A stretch of DNA of 64,000 nt from Pseudarthrobacter sp. NBSH8 (GTDB lineage: Bacteria > Actinomycetota > Actinomycetes > Actinomycetales > Micrococcaceae), in NCBI RefSeq assembly GCF_014217545.1, contig NZ_CP043178.1, forward strand, positions 2,852,001-2,916,000. Direction: 5' to 3'. The position numbers and the translations under genes are program-made. The notes beneath the pieces are model-generated. The model did no database searches, was not told the origin of the DNA, and saw only the letters and a list, made by a program, of their open reading frames with translations. Below are positions 25,089 to 34,716 of this stretch, one piece after another (within the stretch, counting starts at the first letter, position 1; the number at the start of each line of letters is the position of its first letter).

Positions 25089-25943
25089 ATGCGAAAAGCC
25101 TCGGCTCTGACCCGCTTTGTCGCATCTGGAATCGCGGTAACCGCGCTCCTGGGCGGCTACGGACAGACCCCAGCAGCCACAACGGATTCCGGCGCGCCGT
25201 CCCCGGTTCAGGCGGCCGCGGCCGGGGCTTACCAGGCCGGCCGCGGGGATCCGATCGGTTTGCCTGCCGGCTCTGTATACAGCAACCCGGCCAGCGGACG
25301 TGACGAAGTGGTGGTGCCGGACATGCGGCACACTGCCCTCCTGATCGGCGACTCCCAATCCGAACCTACTGACGGGTGGCCGAGGCTTGGCCTCGCCGCC
25401 GTTGGTTACAAGGTCCATTTCTGCGGGCTCGGCGGGACGGGATTCGTGGCGTCCAACGGCAAGACCGGCAACTACATCGACGCCTTGCAGCGCGGCGACT
25501 GGAAGCTGCCCTACGGGACGCCCGCCCTGATCGTCATCCAGGGCGGCGGCAACGACGCCGCGCGCGGCGCCACCGATGCCCAGATTGTGGCCAACGCCGA
25601 CCGTCTGATCGCTGCACTGAAGGACCGCTATCCAGGCGCCAGGATGGCCATGATCGGCACCCTGGCCCGCGGCGCCAACTACGGCGGCGGGCGCAGGACC
25701 CAGGTGGATGCGCTTCTCGGTACTGTGGCGGCCCGGCACGGCCTTCCGTTTGTGGGCGTGGGCGACTGGCTGTCGAAATACAGCCTCACGAAAAACCTGG
25801 CAGATGCCGTCCACATGGATGCCGCAGGCCGCCGGTCACTGGGCGGCCTGCTTGAAACCAGGCTTCGGCAGCTGGGGCTCGAAGGCCCGGCGCTGGACGG
25901 CACAGTCCCGGCGACAGCTTCCGCGCTCACTCCTGCGGACTGA
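25089..25943 (+). CDS. secreted SGNH/GDSL-type hydrolase
   Basis: 284 residues from the ATG at 25089 (GGAG 9 nt upstream). A signal peptide with hydrophobic core (TRFVASGIAVTALLGGY) precedes a Ser/Ala/Pro-rich linker. The SGNH blocks are present: block I LLIGDSQSEP with the nucleophile Ser, block III GGGND, and block V DAVHMDAAGR with the Asp-His pair; block II Gly is in GLGGTGF. It probably hydrolyses an ester of a lipid or surface glycan outside the cell. Where a lipobox cysteine would be expected there is Tyr (LLGGY). It has its own strong terminator. Confidence 0.78.
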   Translation: MRKASALTRFVASGIAVTALLGGYGQTPAATTDSGAPSPVQAAAAGAYQAGRGDPIGLPAGSVYSNPASGRDEVVVPDMRHTALLIGDSQSEPTDGWPRLGLAAVGYKVHFCGLGGTGFVASNGKTGNYIDALQRGDWKLPYGTPALIVIQGGGNDAARGATDAQIVANADRLIAALKDRYPGARMAMIGTLARGANYGGGRRTQVDALLGTVAARHGLPFVGVGDWLSKYSLTKNLADAVHMDAAGRRSLGGLLETRLRQLGLEGPALDGTVPATASALTPAD

Positions 25944-25982
25944 ACAGACTCCCTTCGGACTGAGCGGAATCTCAAAAGCGAC

Positions 25983-26016
25983 GGAGCCGGTGCCCTGAGG
26001 CACCGGCTCCATTTTT
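25983..26016. terminator. intrinsic terminator of the SGNH hydrolase gene
   Basis: GGAGCCGGTGCC (25983-25994), CTGA loop, GGCACCGGCTCC (25999-26010), then ATTTTT. A classical rho-independent terminator on the plus strand; the leftward dpp operon ends on its other side and may also use it. Confidence 0.92.
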
Positions 26017-26038
26017 AACTCGGGATACTGCGGCCGGG

Positions 26039-27760
26039 TCAGGCCACTTCGGGTGGAAGCATCAGCTTCGCACCGGGAATGGCATTGAGCAGTGCCTTCG
26101 TGTACTCCTGCTGAGGGGACTCGAAGACATCGTCAGTGGAACCGGTCTCCACCAGCTTGCCCTTTTCCATCACACAGACGTGGTCGGCGATCTGCCGCAC
26201 CACGGCCAGGTCATGGGTGATAAAGAGATAGGTCAGTCCGAGATTGGCCTGCAGGTCCGCGAGCAGGTTAAGTACCTGCGCCTGGACCAGGACGTCCAAC
26301 GCGGATACGGCCTCGTCGCAGATGATCACCTCTGGATCCAGCGCCAGGGCACGGGCAATGGCAACACGCTGCCGCTGCCCGCCGGAGAGCTCGTTCGGGT
26401 ACCGCTGCATGGCGGACTGCGGCAGTGCCACCTGGTCCAGCAGTTCCCGGACCTTCTTCTCTCGGCTGGCCGCGTCACCAATCTTGTGAACGCGCAACGG
26501 CTCCTCGATGGTGCGGAAGATGTTGTACATCGGGTCCAACGAGCCGTATGGATCCTGGAAGATGGGCTGCACGCGCCGCCTGAATTTGAAGAGTTCCGAC
26601 GATTTCAGCAGCGAGGTGTCGACGCCGTCGAACAGGATCTTTCCCTCGGTAGGCCTTTCGAGCTGCAGCACCATCTTTGCGACGGTGGATTTGCCCGAAC
26701 CCGACTCCCCCACGATAGCCGTGGTGGTACCCCTCTTAACATCGAAGCTCACCCCGTCAACGGCCGCGAAATCCGTCGTTTTCCCCAAGCCCTGGCGGAG
26801 CTTGTAGACCTTGCGCAGGTCCTGGATCTGCAGGACGTTATCTGCGGCAGTTGCCTCCGCAGCTGGAGCCAGCAGGTCTGACGCTTCGAGACCCTGCTGC
26901 CTGGCGACCTGGATCCTTCGGCTCGCCAGTGACGGCGCAGATTCAACCAGCCGCTTGGTGTACGGGTGCTGCGGGTTCTGGAGCAATGCCAGCGAAGGTC
27001 CGGCTTCCACCACCTGCCCCCGGTACATCACCACAACCTTGTCGGCCCGTTCTGCGGCCAGCCCCAGATCATGGGTGATCAGCAGGACTGCTGTACCCAG
27101 GTCGGCGGTCATGGTGTCCAGGTGATCCAGAATCTGCCGCTGGACCGTGACATCCAATGCCGACGTCGGCTCATCCGCAATCAGCAGGCGCGGCTGGCAG
27201 GACAACCCGATGGCAATGAGGGCACGCTGGCGCATACCGCCGGAAAACTCATGCGGGTACTGCTTGGCGCGCCGGTGGGCATCCGGCAGTCCTGCCTCGG
27301 ACAGTACCTGGGCGACATCATCCGGGCCGCTGGGCCTGCCGTTGGCGCGGAGAGTCTCCTTGACCTGGTAGCCGATCTTCCAGACCGGGTTCAGGTTGGA
27401 CATGGGGTCTTGCGGGACCATACCGATCGTATTGCCCCGCAGTTCGATCATCCGTTGCTCCGTGGCGTGGGCGATGTCCTCGCCGTGGAGCAGGATCTGG
27501 CCGGCGGAAACGCGGCCGTTGTTGGGCAACAGGCCGATGGCAGCGAGTGCCGTCGTCGACTTGCCTGAGCCAGACTCCCCCACGATCGCCACGGTTTCTC
27601 CGGGCATGATGGTCAGATGCGCATTGCGCACGGCCTGGACTTCACCGCTGCCGGTGGTGAAGGTGATTGCCAGGTCGCGAATTTCCAGCAGTGGCTTCAC
27701 TCCCGCCGACCCGGCCTCATCGATGTGGATTTCTGGAGTAATCATCTCTTCCTTTCTCAT
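26039..27760 (-). CDS. dipeptide/oligopeptide ABC transporter, fused double ATP-binding protein (DppD-DppF)
   Basis: 573 residues with two complete ABC domains: Walker A GESGSGKST at about 60-68 and again at about 354-362; signatures FSGGMRQRALIAIGL and [15 protein letters not shown]; Walker [13 protein letters not shown] and VIICDEAVSALD. A peptide-transporter C-terminal extension follows the first domain (HPYTKRLVESAPSL). The second Walker B has DEAVSALD rather than DEPVSALD, which is common. The fusion replaces separate DppD and DppF. It overlaps dppC by 4 nt. Confidence 0.93.
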   Translation of the reverse strand: MRKEEMITPEIHIDEAGSAGVKPLLEIRDLAITFTTGSGEVQAVRNAHLTIMPGETVAIVGESGSGKSTTALAAIGLLPNNGRVSAGQILLHGEDIAHATEQRMIELRGNTIGMVPQDPMSNLNPVWKIGYQVKETLRANGRPSGPDDVAQVLSEAGLPDAHRRAKQYPHEFSGGMRQRALIAIGLSCQPRLLIADEPTSALDVTVQRQILDHLDTMTADLGTAVLLITHDLGLAAERADKVVVMYRGQVVEAGPSLALLQNPQHPYTKRLVESAPSLASRRIQVARQQGLEASDLLAPAAEATAADNVLQIQDLRKVYKLRQGLGKTTDFAAVDGVSFDVKRGTTTAIVGESGSGKSTVAKMVLQLERPTEGKILFDGVDTSLLKSSELFKFRRRVQPIFQDPYGSLDPMYNIFRTIEEPLRVHKIGDAASREKKVRELLDQVALPQSAMQRYPNELSGGQRQRVAIARALALDPEVIICDEAVSALDVLVQAQVLNLLADLQANLGLTYLFITHDLAVVRQIADHVCVMEKGKLVETGSTDDVFESPQQEYTKALLNAIPGAKLMLPPEVA

Positions 27761-28704
27761 CGCTGGCGGCTCTTCGGATCGAGGGCGTCACGGACAGCAT
27801 CGCCGAGCATAATGAAGCTCAATACCGTGATGGACAGGGCCGCAGCCGGGTACAGAAGGATCTCCGGTTGGGTCCGAACAGAGGACTGTGCAGCGGCTCC
27901 AATGTCGTTACCCCAGGACATGATGCTCTGGGGCAGGCCAATGCCCAGGAAGGACAGCGTTGCCTCGGCCACGATGAAGACGCCCAGTTCGAGGGTGGCA
28001 AGGACGATAATCGGTGCCAGGGCGTTAGGCAGAACGTGGCGGACCAAGGCACCAAACTTTGAAACGCCCAGTGAACGGGCAGCCGTCACAAAGTCGGCAT
28101 TGCGCACTTCAATGACCGCACCGCGGGTGATACGTGCCATCTGCGGCCAGGCCAGCAACGAAATCACAAACACGACGCTCCAAACGCCCCTGTTTTCGCG
28201 GAAGAAAGGCAACTGCGTGATCACCAGTGCGCCGAGGATCAGCGGCAAAGCGAAGAAAATATCGCCCAGGCGGGCAAGCACGGCATCGACCCAGCCACCG
28301 TAGTAGCCGGCAAGGGCACCAACGGTCACACCAATAACCAGGACGCAGAGCACGGAGAGCAGACCTACTGAAAGCGAAGCCTGGGTTCCATGGATGACCC
28401 GGGAGTAGATGTCGCAGCCCTGGAACGTGAAGCCAAACGGATGCCCGGCAGAGGGGCCGCCTTCCGAATTGGACAGTAAGCACCCGTCGTTCGGAGCGAC
28501 GGAGGAGAAAAGGCCCGGGAAAAGTGCCACCACGGCAAGTGCCAGGATCAGCAGCGCCGAAATAATGAACAGCGGCCGACGGCGGAGCTTGCGCCAAGCG
28601 TCCGACCACAGACTCAGCGGTGCCTGGTCGGTCTTGACGGTGTCGGTTGCCAGCAACGGAGTTTCGTCGATGGGCGCCACAAAGTGGCTGTTATTACTGG
28701 TCAT
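27757..28704 (-). CDS. dipeptide/oligopeptide ABC transporter permease DppC
   Basis: 315 residues from the ATG at 28704 (start MTSNNSH), which overlaps the end of dppB by 11 nt; the frame upstream belongs to dppB coding DNA. An N-terminal OppC_N segment (AWRKLRRRPLFIISALLILALAV) is followed by five more membrane helices and the EAA loop VTAARSLGVSKFGALVRHVLPNA. Ends with the typical LGDAVRDALDPKSR. Confidence 0.93.
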   Translation of the reverse strand: MTSNNSHFVAPIDETPLLATDTVKTDQAPLSLWSDAWRKLRRRPLFIISALLILALAVVALFPGLFSSVAPNDGCLLSNSEGGPSAGHPFGFTFQGCDIYSRVIHGTQASLSVGLLSVLCVLVIGVTVGALAGYYGGWVDAVLARLGDIFFALPLILGALVITQLPFFRENRGVWSVVFVISLLAWPQMARITRGAVIEVRNADFVTAARSLGVSKFGALVRHVLPNALAPIIVLATLELGVFIVAEATLSFLGIGLPQSIMSWGNDIGAAAQSSVRTQPEILLYPAAALSITVLSFIMLGDAVRDALDPKSRQR

Positions 28705-29623
28705 AACGGATCCTCGGGTCAAGCCAGGCATATAGGAGATCAACGAGCAGGTTGGCCACCACGAAGACCAACACAAGAACGCTGACAATGGCGACGATGG
28801 TGGGGCCCTCGCTGCGCAGGACGGCCTGGTAGAGCTTGTTGCCGACGCCGGGGACGTTGAAGATGCCCTCCGTCACGATCGCACCGCCCATAAGACCGCC
28901 GAGGTTGGCGCCAAGATAGGTCACCACCGGAATCAACGAGTTACGCAGGATGTGTGCGATGACCACCCGTGGCCGTGACAGGCCTTTGGCGGTAGCAGTC
29001 CGCACGTAATCGGCGTTCATGTTTTCGCTGACCGAGGCGCGGGTCAGGCGGAGAACATAGGCGAACGACACGAGGCCCAGGACCACTGCCGGAAGCAGCA
29101 GGCTGCCCCAGTCGGCATTGGCGCCGACGGTGGGTTTCGCCCACCCGAGTTGCACGCCAAAGACGAGTTGAAAGACAAAACCCAGAACAAAGGTTGGGAC
29201 AGCGATGACAACCAGCGAAACTACCAGGACGGTGGAGTCAAACCAGCCTCCGCGGCGGAGACCTGCGAAGACGCCGAAGGCCACTCCGAAGATTGCCTGG
29301 ATGGCCAGTGCTTCCACCGCAAGCATTGCCGTCACGGGGAAGACCCGCGCCAAGCTTGCCGCGATGGGCTGGCCGGTGAAGTCGTTGCCGAGGTTGAACG
29401 TGAAGAGGTTCTGCAGGAAGAGTCCGTACTGGACCCAGAATGGTTCGTCCAGGTGGTACTGGCTTCGCAGGGTATCGATGACTGCCTGCGGGGGCTGGCG
29501 GTCTCCGAAGAGCGCCGCAATGGGATCGCCGGGAAGGGCGAAGACCATGTAGTAAACCAAAAGCGTGGTGCCTATGAAGACAGGGATCACTTGTAGGAGG
29601 CGTCTCAGAATAAAGCGGACCAC
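28694..29623 (-). CDS. dipeptide/oligopeptide ABC transporter permease DppB
   Basis: 309 residues. The start FILRRLLQVIPVFIGTTLLVYYMVFALPGDP, given here only by its key GDP after the first helix, is the hallmark of DppB/OppB; the EAA loop is VRTATAKGLSRPRVVIAHILRNSL (about 217-240) and the protein ends LLYAWLDPRIRY. It forms the channel with DppC. It follows dppA after a hairpin. Confidence 0.93.
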   Translation of the reverse strand: MVRFILRRLLQVIPVFIGTTLLVYYMVFALPGDPIAALFGDRQPPQAVIDTLRSQYHLDEPFWVQYGLFLQNLFTFNLGNDFTGQPIAASLARVFPVTAMLAVEALAIQAIFGVAFGVFAGLRRGGWFDSTVLVVSLVVIAVPTFVLGFVFQLVFGVQLGWAKPTVGANADWGSLLLPAVVLGLVSFAYVLRLTRASVSENMNADYVRTATAKGLSRPRVVIAHILRNSLIPVVTYLGANLGGLMGGAIVTEGIFNVPGVGNKLYQAVLRSEGPTIVAIVSVLVLVFVVANLLVDLLYAWLDPRIRYDQ

Positions 29624-29687
29624 CGGATCACCAGCCTTCCGGATGCGAAGAAAGGTGTTTCATTTGTGCCTTCCTGCCGTGCAGGAC

Positions 29688-29720
29688 AATGGGGGCCCGG
29701 CTTTGTGCCGGACCCCCATT
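29688..29720 (-). terminator. intercistronic hairpin between dppA and dppB
   Basis: AATGGGGG at 29688-29695 pairs with CCCCCATT at 29713-29720, extended by CCGGC/GCCGG around a TTTGT loop with one mismatch. Likely to lower expression of the permeases relative to the binding protein. Confidence 0.6.
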
Positions 29721-29748
29721 CGCCTGGCGGCAAGTTAGATCCTGGAGA

Positions 29749-31434
29749 CTACTTGGCCGTGATGTTGTAGTAGAGGATTCCGCCATTCCAGCCAGTTTCG
29801 GCCTTCAAAACGTTTTCGCTCCACACAATCGGCTTTGCCTGGTCCCAGAGCGGCAATCCGGGCAGGTCCTCGAAGAGGATCTCCTGGGCCTGGTTGAACT
29901 TGTCGTTGGCCGCATCGGTGGTCTTGGCGGCAAGTCCTTCCTGGAGCAGCTTGTCGAACTCGGGGTTCGAGTACTTCTCGTAGTTGGAGGATGCGCCCGT
30001 TGCCCAGACCGGTCCGAGGAAGTTGTAGAGCGACGGGTAGTCGCCCTGCCAGCCGGCGCGGCTCAGGCCCGGGAGGGACTGGGACTTGCGCAGGTTCAGT
30101 ACTTCAGCGAACTTGGCGAAGGGCTGGATTTCGGCCTGGATGCCGAGGTTGTTCTTGAAGCCATTGGCTACGGCGTCAATCCATTCCTTGTTGCCACCAT
30201 CAGTGTTGGAGGCAATCTGCAGCGGCTTGGATCCGTCGTACGGCTGGATCTTGTCAGCCTGGGCCCACAAGTCCTTGGCCTTGGCAGCGTCGAAAGTGAG
30301 GACTTCGCTGCCCTTGAGGTCTGCCTTGAATCCGTCGATGACCGGCGGGGCGAAGGCCTTGGCCGGGGTGCGGGTGCCGTTGAAGACTACCTTGGCGATC
30401 TCTTCGCGGTTGATGGCGTAGGACAGAGCCTGGCGGCGCAGCTTGCCGGCTTCTCCCTGGAAGTTCGGGTTGTAACCCGGGATGTTCAGGGTGGAGTTGG
30501 TGGCCACAGCCTTGGTGGCGTTGCGGTCCTGGAAGTCCGAGACGTATGTCTTCAGTGCGTTGGACGGCAGTACGTCGGTGACGTCCAGATTATTACCCTG
30601 AAGGTCCGTGTATGCGGGGCCCGGATCGGTGTAGAACTTGAAGGTCACTCCGCCGTTCTTCGCTTCGCGGGGACCACTGTAGTCGGCGTTCTTGACGAGC
30701 GAGATCGACTGGTCGTGTACCCAGGAGCCGGTCTTTTCGAACTTGTACGGACCGTTGCCTACCGGGTTTTCGCCGAAGGCCTTCGGATCCGCCAACGCTG
30801 CGGACGGCAGCGGGAAGAATGCTGAGTAGCCAAGGCGGAGCGACCAGTCAGCTTCCGGCTGTGCCAGCTTCACCGTGAGGGTCGAATCGTCTGTAGCTTT
30901 CAGACCCGACATCGTTTCGGCGGTAGGCGCCGGGGTGGTGGTCTTCTTGCCATCGGCCGCTGTTTCGGTGGTCACGGCAGAGACGTCTGCATAGCCAGCG
31001 ATGGACTCAAAGAAGAATCCGTTGTTCTGCAGGTTCTTGGAGTTCGCGGCGAAGTTCCAGGAATCAACGAACGTCTTGGCAGTGATCGCTTCGCCGTTCG
31101 TGAACTTCTGGCCCTGCTTGACCTTGATGGTCCAGTTCTGGGCGTCAGGCGACTCAATGGACTCTGCCAGCGAGTTGACCGGCTTGCCGTTGGCGTCGTA
31201 GCTTCGAAGGCCTTCGAAGAGCAGCTCGACGACGCGGCCGCCGTAAACTTCGTTCGTGTTTGCCGGCAGCAACGGGTTCTGCGGTTCGTTGCTGTACGCG
31301 GTGATGACCTTGTTGGGATCACCGGCCGACTGGCTGGCACCGTCATTGCTGCCGCCTCCGGCGCCGCAGCCGGTCAGGGCAAGAGCGGCGATCGCCACCA
31401 TGCCGAGTGCTTTGGAAGTGCGCGTGAAACGCAT
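29749..31434 (-). CDS. dipeptide/oligopeptide-binding lipoprotein
   Basis: 561 residues from the ATG at 31434 (GGAGG 5 nt upstream). The lipobox is ALTGC with Cys at about residue 21. The rest is SBP family 5: NEVYGGRVVELLFEGLRSYD, IKVKQGQKFTNGEAITAKTF, a long middle region and QEILFEDLPGLPLWDQ. A periplasm-facing peptide receptor for the DppBC-DF transporter. The promoter should lie within the 278 bp before it (31435-31712), where I see no clear box. Confidence 0.92.
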   Translation of the reverse strand: MRFTRTSKALGMVAIAALALTGCGAGGGSNDGASQSAGDPNKVITAYSNEPQNPLLPANTNEVYGGRVVELLFEGLRSYDANGKPVNSLAESIESPDAQNWTIKVKQGQKFTNGEAITAKTFVDSWNFAANSKNLQNNGFFFESIAGYADVSAVTTETAADGKKTTTPAPTAETMSGLKATDDSTLTVKLAQPEADWSLRLGYSAFFPLPSAALADPKAFGENPVGNGPYKFEKTGSWVHDQSISLVKNADYSGPREAKNGGVTFKFYTDPGPAYTDLQGNNLDVTDVLPSNALKTYVSDFQDRNATKAVATNSTLNIPGYNPNFQGEAGKLRRQALSYAINREEIAKVVFNGTRTPAKAFAPPVIDGFKADLKGSEVLTFDAAKAKDLWAQADKIQPYDGSKPLQIASNTDGGNKEWIDAVANGFKNNLGIQAEIQPFAKFAEVLNLRKSQSLPGLSRAGWQGDYPSLYNFLGPVWATGASSNYEKYSNPEFDKLLQEGLAAKTTDAANDKFNQAQEILFEDLPGLPLWDQAKPIVWSENVLKAETGWNGGILYYNITAK

Positions 31435-31712
31435 TCCGCCTCCTATGAGTTGTGGGAGATGTTCGGGGGAAATCTTTTGCTCCCCGGCAGGTCCGTCACA
31501 GGTTCTCACTGTGACGTGGCCTACATATACGAGTAGCCTAACCGCACAATGTCCAAATACTGGTACTCCGTTGCCAAACCGTAACCAGTTAACCGCCAAT
31601 AACTAGCCGGCACCCGGAAGTTGCGCAAGTCACATGCTACTCGCTGGTAAGGATTGCTGCGAATCGCGGGCGGGGCGGGCTCCCACAACGGCGACACGCC
31701 CCCAAGGACGTC

Positions 31713-33476
31713 CTATTTCAGGCGCCACTCCCACGCATTCCACCAGACGCCCAAAGGGCCGGAGCTGGGCTTGACACCCGTCACGCGGCTGCTGAAGGCG
31801 ACAGTTCCCGTGGTCTGGTACAGCGGCAGGCCGTAGGCGCTTTCCCAGACGCGTTTGTCGATGTCAGCCAACAGTTCGTCCTGCTTCGCCAGGTCCGTGG
31901 TGCCGGCCAGCTGCTCCATGGCTTTGTCTGCATCGGCGTCGGAAAATCCGTTGAAGTTGCTGCCGCCACCGGTCTTGAAGATCTGAGGGACGCGACTCAC
32001 GCCAACCCCGGGTCCGACAAAGCCGACGATGGCGGCGTCGTAGCTGCCGCCTCCGAGCGCTTTGGCCCAGTCCGAGCTGCCAAGGCCCGCGTCTTCAACC
32101 GTGAATCCGGCCAAGCGGGCGGAGTCGCGGATCAGGGAAAAGGCCCGCACGCGGTTGGGGTTGTCCTTGTTGTACAGGATGCGGACGGTAGGAGCAGCAT
32201 CCCGCAATTGCGACCTGGCGCCTTTGATATCCACGTCGGCGTAGTCGGCCGAACCGTTGTCCTTCACGGCGTCCCGATATTTGGGCTGGGCTGGCAGGAA
32301 GACCTGTGAGTCCAGCGGTTTCGCGTCGGCGACAAATCCGCCCACCACGTCAGCCACGATCTTCTGCCGCGGAACGGTCTTCAGAAACGCTTCCCGGACG
32401 TCCTTGTCCGTGAACGGTCCCGAAAAGTTGAGATCGAGGTGGTCGTAACCGGACTGGCTGAAGCGCTGGACGGTATTGCCCTGCTCCGCCAGTCCGTCGA
32501 AGAGACTTTCGGTACCGGCAGAAGGCTGCGGGGCGATGATGTCCGCCTGTCCGTTCCTGAGGGCGGCAATGGCGGTGGAGGCGGCACCGGTGAACCGCAC
32601 GGTGATGTCATCCAGATAGGGCTCCGGCCCCCACACATAGTCCCTGTTCCGGACCAGCCGGATCGAGGCGTCCGGAACGATGTCCCGGACGATGTACGGG
32701 CCGCTGGAAAGGTACATGGCAGGATCATCAGGAAGCTTTTTGGTGTCGAAGCCTGAATTCCAGAAGTCGCTGACCCGCTTCAGCGGGGTGTTGACCGCGG
32801 GCCGTTCGGTGTCGCCCCTAGGCGAGTCCCTGATCAGGTCCACGAGGTCATCTTCGTCGTTAAGGCCGCTTTTGGCGGCGACAACATGGGCGGGGAGCCC
32901 GACGTCGAACGCTACTTCCCAATCAGCGTACGGGGAAGCGTATTCCAGCGTGATGGAACGCCCGTCACTCCCGATCTCCGGGAGTGCAGTGGCGCCCAAG
33001 CCGCTCTTGTCAGCCGCGGCCGAAAAGTACGTAGTGCCCGTCCCCAACCGGGGATCAGCGTCGTCGAAATAGCCCGAGCCGGCTGCCCAGGACAGGAGGA
33101 GGTCGCCGGTGTCGATGGCTTCGCCGTCGGACCATTTCACACCCTCGTTGACGGTGTACTTCACCTTCAGCGGCCTATCGGAGATTTTCTCGATCCGGCC
33201 GAATTGCTCGTTCCGGACCACCTTTTCGGTGTCATCCACATAGTAGAACCCGGAATGGGTGATGTAGCCGATCTTGGTGTTGATGTCCGTGTTTCCGGCG
33301 GCGCTGAACGGGTTGAAGGAGCTAAAGGCATTCGCCTCGGCCACGGTGGCATTGCCGCCACGGTTCGTTTCACCGCCTACCACCGGGGGCGCCCCCCCGG
33401 AAGCAGAGCACCCCGAGATAACCAGCGCCGCAGCGACGGCCCCGGTGATGACCTGAATCAGATGCCTCAGGGGCAT
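31713..33476 (-). CDS. family 5 extracellular binding-like lipoprotein (possibly LpqW-type)
   Basis: 587 residues with a strong AAAGGAG ribosome binding site. Lipobox VISGC with Cys at about 23. SBP family 5 features: VKYTVNEGVKWSDGEAIDTGD (split: TVNEGVKW and SDGEAIDTGDLLLSW) and RDIVPDASIRLVRNRDYVWG. It lies only 24 nt after ychF and has no permease in its unit, though the dpp operon follows after 278 bp. In mycobacteria a protein of this family, LpqW, steers cell-wall lipoglycan synthesis instead of transport; by synteny (typA/lpqW/ychF/ispH region) this may be its counterpart. A second peptide receptor is the alternative. Confidence 0.8.
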   Translation of the reverse strand: MPLRHLIQVITGAVAAALVISGCSASGGAPPVVGGETNRGGNATVAEANAFSSFNPFSAAGNTDINTKIGYITHSGFYYVDDTEKVVRNEQFGRIEKISDRPLKVKYTVNEGVKWSDGEAIDTGDLLLSWAAGSGYFDDADPRLGTGTTYFSAAADKSGLGATALPEIGSDGRSITLEYASPYADWEVAFDVGLPAHVVAAKSGLNDEDDLVDLIRDSPRGDTERPAVNTPLKRVSDFWNSGFDTKKLPDDPAMYLSSGPYIVRDIVPDASIRLVRNRDYVWGPEPYLDDITVRFTGAASTAIAALRNGQADIIAPQPSAGTESLFDGLAEQGNTVQRFSQSGYDHLDLNFSGPFTDKDVREAFLKTVPRQKIVADVVGGFVADAKPLDSQVFLPAQPKYRDAVKDNGSADYADVDIKGARSQLRDAAPTVRILYNKDNPNRVRAFSLIRDSARLAGFTVEDAGLGSSDWAKALGGGSYDAAIVGFVGPGVGVSRVPQIFKTGGGSNFNGFSDADADKAMEQLAGTTDLAKQDELLADIDKRVWESAYGLPLYQTTGTVAFSSRVTGVKPSSGPLGVWWNAWEWRLK

Positions 33477-33500
33477 GCCGTCTCCTTTGCCTGTCCGGAA

Positions 33501-34586
33501 TCAGACGTTGAAGCGGAACTCCACCACATCGCCGTCAGCCATCACGTACTCTTTGCCTTCAATACGTACCTTGCCACGGGACTTCGCTTCAGCCATGGAC
33601 CCCGCCTCGATGAGGTCATGGAAGGACACCACTTCTGCCTTGATGAAGCCGCGCTGGAAATCGCTGTGGATGACGCCGGCTGCCTGCGGCGCGGTGTCGC
33701 CCTGGTGGATGGTCCAGGCGCGTGTTTCCTTCGGACCGGCCGTGAGGTAGGTCTGGAGGCCCAGGGTGTGGAAGCCGACGCGCGCCAGCTGGTCAAGGCC
33801 GGACTCGTCCTGGCCGTTCATTTCCAGCATTTCGCGGGCTTCCTCCTCGTCCAGCTCCACGAGGTCGGATTCGAGCTTCGCGTCCAGGAAGATGGCGTCC
33901 GCAGGGGCCACCATGGCCCGCAGCTCATCCTGCTTTTCCGGGCTGCCCAGGATGCCTTCGTCGGAGTTGAAGACGTAGATGAACGGCTTGGCGGTCAGGA
34001 GGCTGAGCTCCTTGAGGTGCTCCATCTCCAGCTTGTCGCTCTTTATCGAAGAGAAGACTGTGTCGCCGCGTTCCAGGACCGCCTGCGCAGCCTTGATGGC
34101 AGCCAGCTCGGCGGCTTCCCGCTTCTTGATCCTGACTTCTTTTTCGATCCGGGGAATCGCATTTTCAATGGTCTGAAGATCAGCCAGGATCAGCTCGGTG
34201 TTGATGGTTTCCATGTCGGAGCGGGGATCCACTTTGCCATCGACGTGGATGACGTCGGGATCATCAAACACCCGGACAACCTGGGCGATGGCCTCGGCCT
34301 CACGGATGTTGGCAAGGAACTTATTGCCCAGGCCTTCGCCCTCAGACGCGCCCTTCACGATGCCGGCGATGTCCACAAAGGACACCGGAGCGGGAAGGAG
34401 CCGCTGCGAACCGAAGATGTCAGCCAGCTGCTGGAGCCGGGGATCGGGCAGGTTCACGACGCCGACATTAGGTTCGATGGTAGCGAACGGATAGTTCGCA
34501 GCCAGCACCTGGTTCCGGGTCAGTGCGTTGAAAAGAGTTGATTTGCCGACGTTGGGCAGTCCGACGATGCCAATAGTAAGAGCCAC
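33501..34586 (-). CDS. ychF: redox-regulated ATPase/GTPase YchF
   Basis: 361 residues from the GTG at 34586, giving the family start [17 protein letters not shown]. An ATG 6 nt upstream is less likely because the -10 box TAGAAT ends 2 nt before it. Obg-family G1 GLPNVGKST, the NxxE-type G4 (FNSDE region, here YVFNSDEG) typical of ATP preference, and the C-terminal TGS domain ([17 protein letters not shown], ending [16 protein letters not shown]) are present. It acts in ribosome-linked stress responses. Confidence 0.95.
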   Translation of the reverse strand: MALTIGIVGLPNVGKSTLFNALTRNQVLAANYPFATIEPNVGVVNLPDPRLQQLADIFGSQRLLPAPVSFVDIAGIVKGASEGEGLGNKFLANIREAEAIAQVVRVFDDPDVIHVDGKVDPRSDMETINTELILADLQTIENAIPRIEKEVRIKKREAAELAAIKAAQAVLERGDTVFSSIKSDKLEMEHLKELSLLTAKPFIYVFNSDEGILGSPEKQDELRAMVAPADAIFLDAKLESDLVELDEEEAREMLEMNGQDESGLDQLARVGFHTLGLQTYLTAGPKETRAWTIHQGDTAPQAAGVIHSDFQRGFIKAEVVSFHDLIEAGSMAEAKSRGKVRIEGKEYVMADGDVVEFRFNV

Positions 34587-34594
34587 GAGCATTG

Positions 34595-34600
34595 ATTCTA
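34595..34600 (-). promoter_or_regulatory. -10 box for ychF
   Basis: TAGAAT on the minus strand ends 8 nt before the GTG at 34586. It is too close to the alternative ATG (2 nt) for that codon to be in the transcript, so it decides the start. Confidence 0.5.
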
Positions 34601-34716
34601 CCGGTTGCCGGACACATGGGCCCCAGCCGGTCCCCCGCGGTGCCACACCTTGGTGGAACGGGTGGCCGAATATGTCGCTTCCGTAAATTGTCACAGGGTC
34701 ATGCAACAGTGAGGAT

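Noticed and set aside
32886..34541. 551-codon open frame antisense to ychF and the binding lipoprotein
   Set aside because: Runs across the ends of two real genes on the other strand without motif; a high-GC shadow.
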